Origin: Pseudomonadota bacterium
GTDB lineage: Bacteria > Pseudomonadota > Alphaproteobacteria > Rhizobiales > Rhizobiaceae
Length of the DNA stretch: 64,000 bases
Assembly: GCA_020161665.1 (NCBI GenBank)
Contig: JAIUPA010000010.1
Coordinates: forward strand, 45,575 to 109,574
Direction of reading: 5' to 3'
Below are positions 8,744-17,218 of the stretch, piece by piece. Position numbers and translations under genes: made by a program. The notes under the pieces were generated by a model. The model did no database searches. It had not been told where the DNA came from and saw only the letters and a list, made by a program, of their open reading frames with translations. Positions within the stretch are counted from its first letter, which is position 1. Each line of letters opens with the position of its first letter.

Positions 8744-9217
8744 TCAGCCGAGGCTGCGGGCGGCCTCGAGAACCTCTTCAGCGTGGCCTTTGACCTTCAC
8801 TTTCGGCCAGATACGGGCAATCTTGCCAGTGGCATCGACGAGCACCGTGGTGCGTTCCACGCCCATATATTTGCGGCCATACATGCTCTTCTCGGTCCAC
8901 ACGCCATAGGCGGCAAGAGCGGTCTTGTCCTCGTCAGCGGCGAGAATCACACCCAGTGCATGCTTGCGACAAAACTTGTCATGGCTGGCAACGCTATCGG
9001 GGGAGAGGCCGATGACAACCGTTCCGGCTTTTTCAAAAGCGTCCTTCAAGGCGGTAAAGTCGATGGCTTCAACCGTGCAGCCGCTGGTGTCATCCTTCGG
9101 GTAGAAGTAGAGCACCACCTTTTGGCCCAGAAACTGTGAGAGCGAAACTGTGCCGCCGCCATCACGTGGCAGGGTGAAATCAGGAGCAGACGATCCAATC
9201 GAAAGTTCGGCGGTCAT
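8744..9217 (-). CDS. bcp: thioredoxin-dependent peroxiredoxin, PrxQ/BCP family
   Basis: A 157-residue atypical 2-Cys peroxiredoxin that reduces peroxides using thioredoxin. The thioredoxin fold has FTLPRDGGGTVSL, the strand VVLYFYPKDDTSGC and the peroxidatic Cys47 within DDTSGCTVEA. The usual PrxQ resolving Cys five residues later is replaced (Ile52). A second Cys is present at 83 in HDKFCRKHA. This spacing matches the PrxQ subgroup in which the resolving Cys sits in helix 3. It is transcribed away from the AsmA-like gene and reads towards the M23 peptidase, whose start is 182 bp from its end. Its ATG at 9217 has GGACCTGAACA upstream. Confidence 0.95.
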   Translation of the reverse strand: MTAELSIGSSAPDFTLPRDGGGTVSLSQFLGQKVVLYFYPKDDTSGCTVEAIDFTALKDAFEKAGTVVIGLSPDSVASHDKFCRKHALGVILAADEDKTALAAYGVWTEKSMYGRKYMGVERTTVLVDATGKIARIWPKVKVKGHAEEVLEAARSLG

Positions 9218-9321
9218 TGTTCAGGTCCCTGTCATATTGCGTGTTACAAGGTTAGCGAAATCGACATGTAATAGCGACCGTTTCGGTTGGGCAACTCGCA
9301 TTTTCAGCCGTCTTGTTCATT

Positions 9322-12300
9322 ATGGCGGAACACGATTCGGATGGTTTGGCTCGTTTAAGGGAGTTCATGGAGGAGCAGGACGGAACACAGGCATCAGCGG
9401 GGCTACCGGAAAACGTTTCCGGGGCAACGATCCCGGCTGTCCAGTCGGAGGCGTCCTCCGTCCATACGGAACCTCTTGTAAAAAATAAGAAAAAGCGTCG
9501 CAAATTTCGTCTGGCGCTCGGCCTTTTTGCCGGTTTTGCCTTTCTTGTCTGTGTGGCGCTTGGCGGACTGTTCGTCGCCATCGAGCGTGGGCTTCTGGAT
9601 GCGGAACTGGCGCGGCGGGCCGAAGCGGCCATCAATGATTCGCTGGGCGGACGCTTTGTCGTGAAGGTGGAGCGCGCCTCGCTGCGCTTCTCATCGCGCA
9701 TGGCGCTGGCCGTCGAGGCCCAGAATGTGGGCGTTTCAGAGCCGGAAAACGGCAAACCCGTGGCCCACGTCAAGGCGGTGCAACTGGTTCTTGATCCGCT
9801 CGCGCTCATGTCGGGCAGGCTCTACATTGGCGGTGTCGATGCCGATGGGCTGGATGTCGATACCGCACTTCTGAGCACCGATGGCGAGAGCCTTGAGGGA
9901 TTGCGGGTCGATTCCATTCCGCAGGTGCTGGACAAGATTTTTTCGCGCATGGATGCCGCATGGGCATTTCTCGAGCGCAGCCAGTCAGGGGATATGACGC
10001 TTTCGCGCATGACGCTGCGCTTTCCGGGAAAGGCGGTCGTTTCCGTTGAGGATATCCTTCTGGCACGCCAGGACGAGGGCGGTCTTTCGCTGACCGGCCG
10101 GGCCGTGCGTGAGGAGAGCGTTACGACGTTTGCCGTCTCCGGCCATACGCTCGACGGGCGCGTTGTCTCTGTCGATGCAAGCTTTGACGGTCTTGATCTC
10201 GCCCCGATCACGCTTCGCTATGACCCGAGCGGCGTATTGAACGCCGGGCTTGCCAGCGTGATGGGCTTTTCTTTTTCGGCGACGCGCGCCGATGAAGAAG
10301 GCAAAGGCGCGGCCCTGCAAGGACGCTTCAAAGCGGAACCGGGCATGTTCTACGCCGATTACGAATCGCAGGAGTTCAGCGGCGGAGACATTCGTTTCTT
10401 CTACGATTTCGACAAGGACACGGTGGAGTTTACCCGCTCGCACCTGTCCTTCGGGCGAACCGTGATCCCGTTTACCGGGGCCGTCGCCGACCGCGACCGG
10501 CAAGGCGACAATACCGGGCCGGGTTACATTCTTGATTTTCTGTCAAGCGGGGCCGTCTCCGGGGCAACCGATGCGCCACCACTGACCTTTGACGCCAAGG
10601 CCAGCGGTGTGTTTGACACGCGTGAGCATTTGCTGCGGGTCGACCGTCTTCTGGCAACGAGTGCAGCGGGTAATTTTGCCGGTTCTCTCGTGATCCGTCA
10701 TGTGCCGGGCGGCTCGCCGGAGATCAGCTTTGGTGGACAGGTGCCGGACATGGCCGGTGACGCCGTCAAGCAGCTGTGGCCCTTCTGGATGGCCCGCAAG
10801 CCGCGCCAATGGGCTGTGGCTAATCTCGATGGCGGGCGCGTTCGCAATGGCGTGATTTCCGTTTTCGTTCCCGCCGGTCGCATCCTGCCGCCGCCCATTC
10901 CGCTCGAATTGCATGAGAACGAACTGCATGTGGGTTTCGATGTGGAAAATCTCCGCGTCGATCTGCCGCCAGACATTCCGCCCCTTCGCGATGTGGCTGC
11001 ACGCGTCGAAATCCACGGCGGCAAAGCCGAAGTGTTGGCAAGCCACGGCATTTCCTATTTCGGTTCCGGGCGCTCGGTCACGCTTGATGGCGGGCGTTTT
11101 GCGATTGAAAATGCCTATGTAAAGCCGTTGATGGCCGATCTGAACGTCAAGCTCTCCGGTGATGCTGCCGCGGTGGTGGAACTGGCCTCCTTCCGTCCCA
11201 TGAACGGGCTGAAGCATACCGAGTTTCGGCCTGAGGATTTCTCCGGGCCGGTCAAAGCCGATGTTGAGGCGCATTTCGGTCTTCTGCCCAGCCAATCGCC
11301 GCCCGAACCCGTCTGGAAGGTGGGCGTGGGGCTCGATGGCGTCGATGTTCACCGGCCGATCGGCTCGCATCAGATCTCAAAAGCGCAGGGGCAGCTGGAT
11401 GTCATTCCCACCCAATTGGCCCTGACGGCCAAGGCGCGGGTCGATGATGCCCCGGTCGACATCAGCTACCGGCAGCCCCTCGGCAACAATGCGGGCGCGC
11501 CGGAAATCAAGGCCAAGGCGAAGCTTGAAAAAGCGGACTGGATGAAGCTCGCGCCGCAGCTTGGCGATTTCATCGAGGGGCCGCTTGCCTTCGAACTGGA
11601 GCGTATTGACGACAAGAAACAGGCCGTAACCGTCGATCTGCGGCAGGCGAGTGTCATTTTGCCATGGGTCGGCTGGTCAAAGGGTAGCGGCGTTGCCGCA
11701 CAGGCCAAGTTCGACCTTTCCGGTGAAGGTGACGATAATGCGGTGCGCAATCTGCAGTTCGGCGGGGATGGTTTCGGTGCCAACGGCAATTTGAATTTCA
11801 ATCGCACGGGCCTCGTTTCGGCGGATTTCTCTCGTGTTGTCCTGTCGCCCGGTGATGATTTCGCGCTCACAGTGAAAAACGGCAAGGCGGGATACGAGAT
11901 CGGTGTCAGCGGCAAACGCGCTGATGCGCGCAACATCATTGGCAAGATGAAAAGCGGCTATGAAGCGGAAAAGCCGGCAACTGAGACGGCGGTTCCGGCG
12001 GCCAAGACCCGCTTTACCGCCAACCTGAAGCTTGGTGAACTGGCAGGCTTCAATGATGAGACGCTCTCCAATTTCACCGGCCGCTATGCGATGAAGGGGT
12101 CTGATATTACCGCGGTGGAGTTCACGGCAACGACCGATAGCAATCAGGCGCTTGTCGGCCAGATGCTGAAGGACGGGCGCAACACGATTTCCATCACCAG
12201 CGGCGATGCCGGTGCCTTTGCCCGCTTCATCGATCTCTACAAGAACATGGCCGGTGGCCTGCTGAATCTGAAAATGTTCGCCATGGATGCGCAATCCTGG

Positions 12301-12774
12301 AGCGGGTCGATTGATATCCGAAACTTCCGCCTGACCAACGAGCAGCGCCTGCAATCCATGGTCTCGACGCCGACGGGGGCGGACGGAAAAAGCCTGAGCA
12401 AGACGCTCAAAAAGGACATCAATGTGAACTCCGCCGGGTTCCAGCGGGCCTTTGGGCGCTTGGTGCTGCGAAACAGCGTTCTCGTTGTGGAAAATGGTGT
12501 TCTGCGGGGTGATCAGGTCGGCGCAACATTTCAGGGAACCGTGCGCGACCGGCGCGGTCGCATGGACCTGACCGGCACTTTCATGCCGGCCTATGGTCTG
12601 AACAGCCTGTTTGCCGAACTGCCGATCATCGGCTCACTGCTCGGCAATGGCCGCGACAAGGGGCTGATCGGCATCACTTTCCGGCTGTCCGGCAAGTTTA
12701 CCAAGCCCGACCTGACGATCAACCCGCTCTCGGTCATCGCTCCGGGCGTGTTCCGGCAGATTTTCGAGTATTGA
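9322..12774 (+). CDS. large AsmA/YhdP-like (DUF3971-type) envelope protein
   Basis: A protein of about 1150 residues with a short cytoplasmic segment, a basic patch KNKKKRRKFR, one transmembrane helix (roughly residues 55-80) and then a very long beta-rich region. The segment after the helix (VVKVERASLRFSSRMALAVEAQNVGVS) is the chorein-like start seen in AsmA, TamB and YhdP proteins. The C-terminal part has the AsmA-like pattern with FQRAFGRLVL and PIIGSLLGNGRDKGLIGITFRL. These proteins are thought to carry phospholipids between the two membranes or help outer-membrane assembly; the role here is inferred from the family. The start is not certain: the ATG at 9322 is used, while TTG 9313 and ATG 9367 (with AGGGAG just before it) are alternatives. 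Confidence 0.88.
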   Translation: MAEHDSDGLARLREFMEEQDGTQASAGLPENVSGATIPAVQSEASSVHTEPLVKNKKKRRKFRLALGLFAGFAFLVCVALGGLFVAIERGLLDAELARRAEAAINDSLGGRFVVKVERASLRFSSRMALAVEAQNVGVSEPENGKPVAHVKAVQLVLDPLALMSGRLYIGGVDADGLDVDTALLSTDGESLEGLRVDSIPQVLDKIFSRMDAAWAFLERSQSGDMTLSRMTLRFPGKAVVSVEDILLARQDEGGLSLTGRAVREESVTTFAVSGHTLDGRVVSVDASFDGLDLAPITLRYDPSGVLNAGLASVMGFSFSATRADEEGKGAALQGRFKAEPGMFYADYESQEFSGGDIRFFYDFDKDTVEFTRSHLSFGRTVIPFTGAVADRDRQGDNTGPGYILDFLSSGAVSGATDAPPLTFDAKASGVFDTREHLLRVDRLLATSAAGNFAGSLVIRHVPGGSPEISFGGQVPDMAGDAVKQLWPFWMARKPRQWAVANLDGGRVRNGVISVFVPAGRILPPPIPLELHENELHVGFDVENLRVDLPPDIPPLRDVAARVEIHGGKAEVLASHGISYFGSGRSVTLDGGRFAIENAYVKPLMADLNVKLSGDAAAVVELASFRPMNGLKHTEFRPEDFSGPVKADVEAHFGLLPSQSPPEPVWKVGVGLDGVDVHRPIGSHQISKAQGQLDVIPTQLALTAKARVDDAPVDISYRQPLGNNAGAPEIKAKAKLEKADWMKLAPQLGDFIEGPLAFELERIDDKKQAVTVDLRQASVILPWVGWSKGSGVAAQAKFDLSGEGDDNAVRNLQFGGDGFGANGNLNFNRTGLVSADFSRVVLSPGDDFALTVKNGKAGYEIGVSGKRADARNIIGKMKSGYEAEKPATETAVPAAKTRFTANLKLGELAGFNDETLSNFTGRYAMKGSDITAVEFTATTDSNQALVGQMLKDGRNTISITSGDAGAFARFIDLYKNMAGGLLNLKMFAMDAQSWSGSIDIRNFRLTNEQRLQSMVSTPTGADGKSLSKTLKKDINVNSAGFQRAFGRLVLRNSVLVVENGVLRGDQVGATFQGTVRDRRGRMDLTGTFMPAYGLNSLFAELPIIGSLLGNGRDKGLIGITFRLSGKFTKPDLTINPLSVIAPGVFRQIFEY

Positions 12775-12783
12775 TCCTGTTCC

Positions 12784-13668
12784 TCAGGCAACTTCGGTTT
12801 GGCGCAGACGCTCCCGGATGGTCGCGATGAGGTTGCGTTGGTGGAAGTCGCGGTAAAACGCTGTTTCACCGTCATCCATGACGCGCAAAACCGGCACGCA
12901 ATCCTCCATGGCAAGACTGGGGATCGTTTCCGGCGCAGTCGTCTCTTGCAATGTCTTGCGGTCGATCCCGGCCACCCGTCGCTCCAACGCATCAAAATAG
13001 GCGATGTTGCGCTCTATGGCCTCAGGCGTTTTCGTGCGGCCATGGGCCGGGGCAACGACCAGCGCCCTGAGATCACGCAATTGCCGCAGCGAACGGCGCA
13101 ACTCGAACAGCGCATCCGGGTCCTTAGACCACACGCAGGGCATCGGGTCCTCGACCGCATCGACCGGCAGAAGTGTTGAGATTTCCGGAATGTAGACCGC
13201 CACATGGTCCGGCGTATGGCCGGGCGTGTGGAGAAGATGAAGCGTCAAATCCCCGCCATGAAGCTTCATGTCGCCGGAAAAGGTGATCGACGGGCCGATC
13301 AGTTCCACCTCATGGAAGCATGATTCCTGCCCGGATTTTTCCGCAAGCTTGGCGCGCGCTGCCGGATGGGCCAGCCGCTCCTGCGTTTTGACATGGCCGA
13401 TGATCGGCCCGAATGCACGAAGCGCCGCATTGCCCCAGAAATGGTCCCAGTCCATATGCGAATTGAGGATGACGAGCGGTTTTCCGCCGGGCGTTACGCA
13501 AAGCTTTTCAAGTGCTTGGCGGCAGAGGGCTGGCGTGCCCAGCGTGTCGATCAACACGTCGAAACGCTGTGTGCGCACGAACATCGCGTCCACTTCGCTG
13601 CCCGCTCGCAAGATGCTGATGCGTGGATCAAGCCCCTCAAAGCTGGTGATTTCGACGGTATCGGTCAT
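12784..13668 (-). CDS. metallo-beta-lactamase-fold hydrolase with altered metal motif
   Basis: A 294-residue MBL-fold protein. Motif II reads NSHMDWDHFWGN, residues 69-80. In the classical H-x-H-x-D-H motif the second His is here Asp73, giving H71, D73, D75 and H76. The later motifs are HTPGHTPDHVAVY, PVDAVED and VAPAHG, which carry the remaining metal ligands. The substrate is unknown; hydrolases of this type act on thioesters, phosphate esters or sulfate esters. The start is the ATG at 13668, where GAGGCAG lies upstream and the product opens MTDTVEITSFEG. Its stop lies 9 bp from the end of the convergent AsmA-like gene, and the tyrS terminator lies just upstream of its start, so it is an independent gene. 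Confidence 0.85.
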   Translation of the reverse strand: MTDTVEITSFEGLDPRISILRAGSEVDAMFVRTQRFDVLIDTLGTPALCRQALEKLCVTPGGKPLVILNSHMDWDHFWGNAALRAFGPIIGHVKTQERLAHPAARAKLAEKSGQESCFHEVELIGPSITFSGDMKLHGGDLTLHLLHTPGHTPDHVAVYIPEISTLLPVDAVEDPMPCVWSKDPDALFELRRSLRQLRDLRALVVAPAHGRTKTPEAIERNIAYFDALERRVAGIDRKTLQETTAPETIPSLAMEDCVPVLRVMDDGETAFYRDFHQRNLIATIRERLRQTEVA

Positions 13669-13740
13669 CTGCTGCCTCGTGTTTGAAAGAGCGCCGAATG
13701 TGCGTCTGACCGCAGCCCATGGCAAGCCACCGGCGACAAC

Positions 13741-13764
13741 AAAAAAGCCGGGTTGCCCCGGCTT
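13741..13764 (-). terminator. intrinsic terminator of tyrS
   Basis: In the tyrS direction, the RNA forms AAGCCGGG-GCAA-CCCGGCTT, an 8-bp GC-rich stem closed by a GNRA tetraloop and followed directly by a run of U. It begins 28 nt past the tyrS stop. This is a textbook intrinsic terminator. Confidence 0.9.
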
Positions 13765-13791
13765 CCGTGTGTTTGTTCAATGGCAGCCGGA

Positions 13792-15048
13792 TCAGACCGG
13801 GCGGATGAGGATGTGCTTCTTCTTGCCGAGCGACACCTTGATGACGCCTGCGTCCGAAACCTCTGCCTTGCCAATCGTGGCGCGGTCGTCGGTCATGGCC
13901 TTGTCGTTGATCTTCACGGCACCGCCCTGAACATGGCGACGAGCCTCACCGTTCGACGCGGCAAGACCTGCCTTGACGACGAGGGCGAGAAGCCCCATCC
14001 CGGCCTCAAGCTCGGCGGTCGGAACTTCGACCGTCGGCAGGTTGTCGGCCAGCGCACCTTCCTCAAACGTCTTGCGGGCCGTTTCGGCGGCCTGTTCGGC
14101 AGCGTCGCGACCATGCAGCATGGCGGTGATTTCGGTGGCGAGGATCTTCTTCACCTCGTTGATTTCCGAACCGCCAAGGGCCGAAAGGCGGGCGATCTCA
14201 TCCATCGGCAGCGTGGTGTAGAGCTTCAGGAAGCGCGAAACATCGGCGTCTTCCGTGTTGCGCCAGTACTGCCAGAAATCATAGGCCGAAAGCATGTCCG
14301 GGTTCAGCCAGACAGCGCCATTGATCGACTTGCCCATCTTCGCGCCCGACGAGGTGGTCAGGAGCGGCGAGGTCAGCGCGTAAAGCTGCTGCGTGCCCAT
14401 GCGGTGGCCAAGGTCGATACCGTTGACGATGTTGCCCCACTGGTCGGAACCGCCCATCTGCAGGCGGCAATCGTAACGCTTGGCCAGTTCCACGAAGTCG
14501 TAGGCCTGCAGGATCATGTAGTTGAATTCGAGGAAGGACAGCGACTGCTCGCGGTCAAGGCGCGTCTTCACGCTGTCGAAGGACAGCATGCGGTTGACCG
14601 AGAAGTGACGACCGACATCGCGCAAGAATTCAAGGTAGTTCAGGCCGCGCAGCCAGTCGCCGTTGTTGATCATCAACGCGCCGCCCTTGGGGCCGGATTC
14701 ATAGTTGAGGTAGTTCGAAAAGACGCGCTTGATCGAGGCAATATTGTCCTCGATCATATCGACCGTCATCAGCTTGCGGGCCTCTTCCTTGAAGGACGGG
14801 TCGCCGACCATGCCGGTGCCGCCACCCATCAGCGAAATCGGACGATGGCCGGTCTTCTGCATCCAGTGCAGCATCATGATCTGGATCAGCCCGCCCGCAT
14901 GCAGCGAAGGCGCGGTCGGATCGAAGCCGATATAGGCCGTCACGGTTTCCTTGGCGAAGAGTTCATCGAGACCTGCCTCGTCGGAGATCTGGTGAATGAA
15001 GCCGCGCTCGTCGAGCGTGCGAAGGAATTCGGACTTGAACCTGGACAT
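13792..15048 (-). CDS. tyrS: tyrosyl-tRNA synthetase
   Basis: The 418-residue class I enzyme charges tRNA-Tyr with tyrosine. The HIGH equivalent is PSLHAG at residues 47-52, and the KMSKS loop is KMGKS at 237-241, the form usual in TyrRS type 1. The tyrosine pocket segments [10 protein letters not shown] and [15 protein letters not shown] are present. The last 65 residues or so form the S4-like RNA-binding domain ([18 protein letters not shown]). It is divergent from anmK over about 90 bp and ends in a strong intrinsic terminator. The start [12 protein letters not shown] is the standard family N-terminus. Confidence 0.98.
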   Translation of the reverse strand: MSRFKSEFLRTLDERGFIHQISDEAGLDELFAKETVTAYIGFDPTAPSLHAGGLIQIMMLHWMQKTGHRPISLMGGGTGMVGDPSFKEEARKLMTVDMIEDNIASIKRVFSNYLNYESGPKGGALMINNGDWLRGLNYLEFLRDVGRHFSVNRMLSFDSVKTRLDREQSLSFLEFNYMILQAYDFVELAKRYDCRLQMGGSDQWGNIVNGIDLGHRMGTQQLYALTSPLLTTSSGAKMGKSINGAVWLNPDMLSAYDFWQYWRNTEDADVSRFLKLYTTLPMDEIARLSALGGSEINEVKKILATEITAMLHGRDAAEQAAETARKTFEEGALADNLPTVEVPTAELEAGMGLLALVVKAGLAASNGEARRHVQGGAVKINDKAMTDDRATIGKAEVSDAGVIKVSLGKKKHILIRPV

Positions 15049-15140
15049 GACCTGTTTCTCTGGAAAAGGATTGGGTTACCGGGCGCGTCTAGCACTGTTT
15101 TGGCGCATAATCACCCCAAAAGTGATTCAGGATGGCAGGC

Positions 15141-16289
15141 ATGGGTAGACAAAAAACGGCAATCGGGCTGATGAGCGGCACCTCGATGGACGGCATCGAT
15201 GTGGCGCTTGTGAAAACCGATGGCGAAGGTTTCGTTGCACGTGGCCCAAGCCTTTACATCCCCTATGACGCGGGATTGCGGGCGTGCTGGAAGAAGGCAC
15301 TGGTGACGGCGAAAGCCATCACCGAACGCCATCAGCGCCCCGGCGACCTGGCCGATGCGGAACGGACGCTGACGCTATGCCATGCCGCTGCGGTCAAATC
15401 CTTTCTGGCCCGCCATGATCTCGCGCCCGGCGATATCGATGTCATCGGCTTTCACGGCCAGACCGTTCTGCACCGCCCGGATGCGGCATTGACGGTGCAG
15501 ATCGGCGACGGACCGCTGCTCGCCGAAGAGACCGGGATTGATGTTGTCTACGATATGCGCGCCAACGACATGGTGCATGGCGGGCAGGGCGCGCCGCTTA
15601 TACCCGCCTATCACGCGGCGCTGGCGGCGAATTTGCCCGAAGGCCTGTCGCGACCTGCCGTCTTCGTCAATATCGGCGGCATTTCAAACCTCACTTATAC
15701 GGGTCAGTCGGGGCGATCCGACGAACTGGCGGCCTTTGATAGCGGGCCGGGCAATATGCTGATCGACCAATGGGTGGAAGCCCAGACTGGCAAGAGTTTC
15801 GATCAAGGCGGCGCGATTGCCGCGCGTGGCACGGTGGTTCCGGCGCTCGTGAACCGTTATCTCGAAAGCCCGTTCTTTTCCGGAAACCAGCGCCGTTCGC
15901 TGGATCGGGGCGATTTTTCCGTGCCGGTGGTTGGCGAGGTTTCGCTGGAAGACGGTGCCCGCACGCTGGCCCATGTGACGGGCGCGTCCATCGTCAAGCT
16001 GTCTGCCTATCTCCCCGAAAAGCCGAAGACCTATGTGGTGTGCGGCGGCGGGCGTCTGAACCCGGTCATCATGGCCGAATTTGCCAAGGTTGCGGCAGAA
16101 CAGGGGGCCGCGGTCATCGCTGCCGAACAGGCGGGCTTTGATGGCGGTGCCATGGAGGCCGAGGCCTGGGCCTATCTCGCCGTGCGCTCGCTTTGCGAGC
16201 TACCATTGACCTTCCCCGGAACGACCGGGGTGCGTGAGGCGGTCACGGGCGGGGTGTTTGTGCCATCCAACAAAAAAGCGCCGGTATGA
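15141..16289 (+). CDS. anmK: anhydro-N-acetylmuramic acid kinase
   Basis: AnmK opens and phosphorylates 1,6-anhydro-MurNAc from recycled peptidoglycan to give MurNAc 6-phosphate. The 382-residue protein has the family's ATP/sugar motifs: [13 protein letters not shown] near the N-terminus, [46 protein letters not shown] and the C-terminal [12 protein letters not shown] favour the ATG at 15141, because an AGGA then lies about 9 nt upstream; an ATG at 15132 is also possible but has that AGGA right against it. It is divergent from tyrS. The last codons and the stop lie within the terminator hairpin of the convergent hydrolase gene. Confidence 0.95.
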   Translation: MGRQKTAIGLMSGTSMDGIDVALVKTDGEGFVARGPSLYIPYDAGLRACWKKALVTAKAITERHQRPGDLADAERTLTLCHAAAVKSFLARHDLAPGDIDVIGFHGQTVLHRPDAALTVQIGDGPLLAEETGIDVVYDMRANDMVHGGQGAPLIPAYHAALAANLPEGLSRPAVFVNIGGISNLTYTGQSGRSDELAAFDSGPGNMLIDQWVEAQTGKSFDQGGAIAARGTVVPALVNRYLESPFFSGNQRRSLDRGDFSVPVVGEVSLEDGARTLAHVTGASIVKLSAYLPEKPKTYVVCGGGRLNPVIMAEFAKVAAEQGAAVIAAEQAGFDGGAMEAEAWAYLAVRSLCELPLTFPGTTGVREAVTGGVFVPSNKKAPV

Positions 16290-16298
16290 CCGGCGCTT
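16272..16298 (-). terminator. intrinsic terminator of the 16339-17016 hydrolase, overlapping the anmK 3' end
   Basis: A 9-bp perfect inverted repeat AAGCGCCGG / CCGGCGCTT (16276-16284 and 16290-16298) with a 5-nt loop. Reading on the minus strand, it is followed by six U residues. The anmK stop codon (16287-16289) lies in the loop. On the plus strand no T-run follows, so it acts mainly on the hydrolase transcript. Confidence 0.88.
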
Positions 16299-16338
16299 GA
16301 TCGTGAGATCGCTGACCTCGAGGCTGGGATCGAAATCC

Positions 16339-17016
16339 TTAGCGGATTCGTTTGGCAGCCGGTTCCGGCACCAGTTCGCCATTCAGGCGGCGGTCCAGAT
16401 AGTCTTCGCATTCGGCCATCAGCGTATCCACCTGGCCGTTGAAGAAGTGGTTGGCACCCGGCACCGTGCGGTGGGTGATCAGGATGCCCTTCTGGGCCTG
16501 CAGCTTGTCCACGAGGCCGATCACGTCCTTCTCCGGGGCCACCTTGTCGGCATTGCCGTTGATGATCAGGCCGGACGACGGGCAGGGGGCGAGGAAGGAG
16601 AAGTCGTAGATGTTCGGCTGCGGGGCAATCGACATGAAACCTTCGATTTCCGGGCGGCGCATCAGAAGCTGCATGCCGATCCACGAGCCGAAGGAGTAAC
16701 CGGCCACCCAGCAGCTCTTCGAATCAGGATGCAGCGACTGCACCCAGTCGAGCGCCGAAGCGGCATCGGACAGTTCACCCGCGCCATGGTCGAATTCGCC
16801 CTGGCTGCGGCCAATGCTGCGGAAGTTGAAGCGCAGCGTGGTAAACCCGCGCTTCTGGAACATGTAGAAGAGCTGGTAGACGATCTGGTTGTTCATCGTG
16901 CCGCCGAACTGGGGGTGCGGGTGCAGGATGATGGCGATCGGCGCGCTCTTTTCCTTCGAGGGCTGGTAGCGGCCTTCGAGGCGGCCTGCGGGGCCGTTGA
17001 AAATGACTTCGGGCAT
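16339..17016 (-). CDS. alpha/beta hydrolase (dienelactone hydrolase/YpfH-like)
   Basis: A 225-residue alpha/beta hydrolase common in alphaproteobacteria. It has IILHPHPQFGGTMNN at about residues 26-40 (oxyanion-hole region), RFNFRSIGRSQGEFD, the nucleophile elbow AGYSFGS, LIINGNADKV before the catalytic acid, and the catalytic His in VPGANHFFNG. The substrate is unknown. The start is the ATG at 17016 with GGAG 5 nt upstream; the longer open frame to 17220 runs through the suf promoter region and is not real. It is divergent from the suf operon, and I recall this neighbour next to suf in other rhizobia, so a shared regulatory region is possible. Confidence 0.88.
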   Translation of the reverse strand: MPEVIFNGPAGRLEGRYQPSKEKSAPIAIILHPHPQFGGTMNNQIVYQLFYMFQKRGFTTLRFNFRSIGRSQGEFDHGAGELSDAASALDWVQSLHPDSKSCWVAGYSFGSWIGMQLLMRRPEIEGFMSIAPQPNIYDFSFLAPCPSSGLIINGNADKVAPEKDVIGLVDKLQAQKGILITHRTVPGANHFFNGQVDTLMAECEDYLDRRLNGELVPEPAAKRIR

Positions 17017-17073
17017 CGTTACTCCGGGGCACGGGTTTCGTTCAGGAGAAAGGCACGGGATTGTCTCAAGGAC

Positions 17074-17102
17074 TTGACTCCCGAATTCATCTTTTCTAGA
17101 AC
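17074..17102 (+). promoter_or_regulatory. candidate suf operon promoter
   Basis: TTGACT (17074-17079), a 17-bp spacer and TAGAAC (17097-17102) form a plausible rhizobial sigma70 promoter (CTTGAC at -35, weak -10) in the 200-bp gap between the divergent hydrolase and the first suf gene. The candidate IRO box overlaps its -35, and the candidate ICE box begins just after its -10. That placement is what two iron-responsive regulators would need. Confidence 0.5.
17075..17089 (+). promoter_or_regulatory. candidate RirA operator (IRO box)
   Basis: TGACTCCCGAATTCA matches the published IRO pattern TGA-N9-TCA for RirA, the Fe-S-containing iron regulator of rhizobia. The six fixed bases alone are weak evidence, but the position over the -35 of the suf promoter strengthens it. 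Confidence 0.5.
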
Positions 17103-17106
17103 GCAG

Positions 17107-17123
17107 TTTAGAACTGTTCAAAA
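17107..17123 (+). promoter_or_regulatory. candidate Irr operator (ICE box)
   Basis: TTTAGAACTGTTCAAAA matches the iron-control element pattern TTTAGAA-N3-TTCTAAA bound by Irr, with a single mismatch. It lies around the expected transcription start of the suf operon. Irr is active under low iron and responds to haem; its effect here (repression or activation) cannot be told from the sequence. Confidence 0.65.
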
Positions 17124-17218
17124 ATCCACAAGACCAAAAGCCGTGGGATTTGACGTGTTCATATGCTAAGCCGCACGGAAATTTCAACAAAAATGCACCA
17201 TCGGGTGCACGGGATCGC

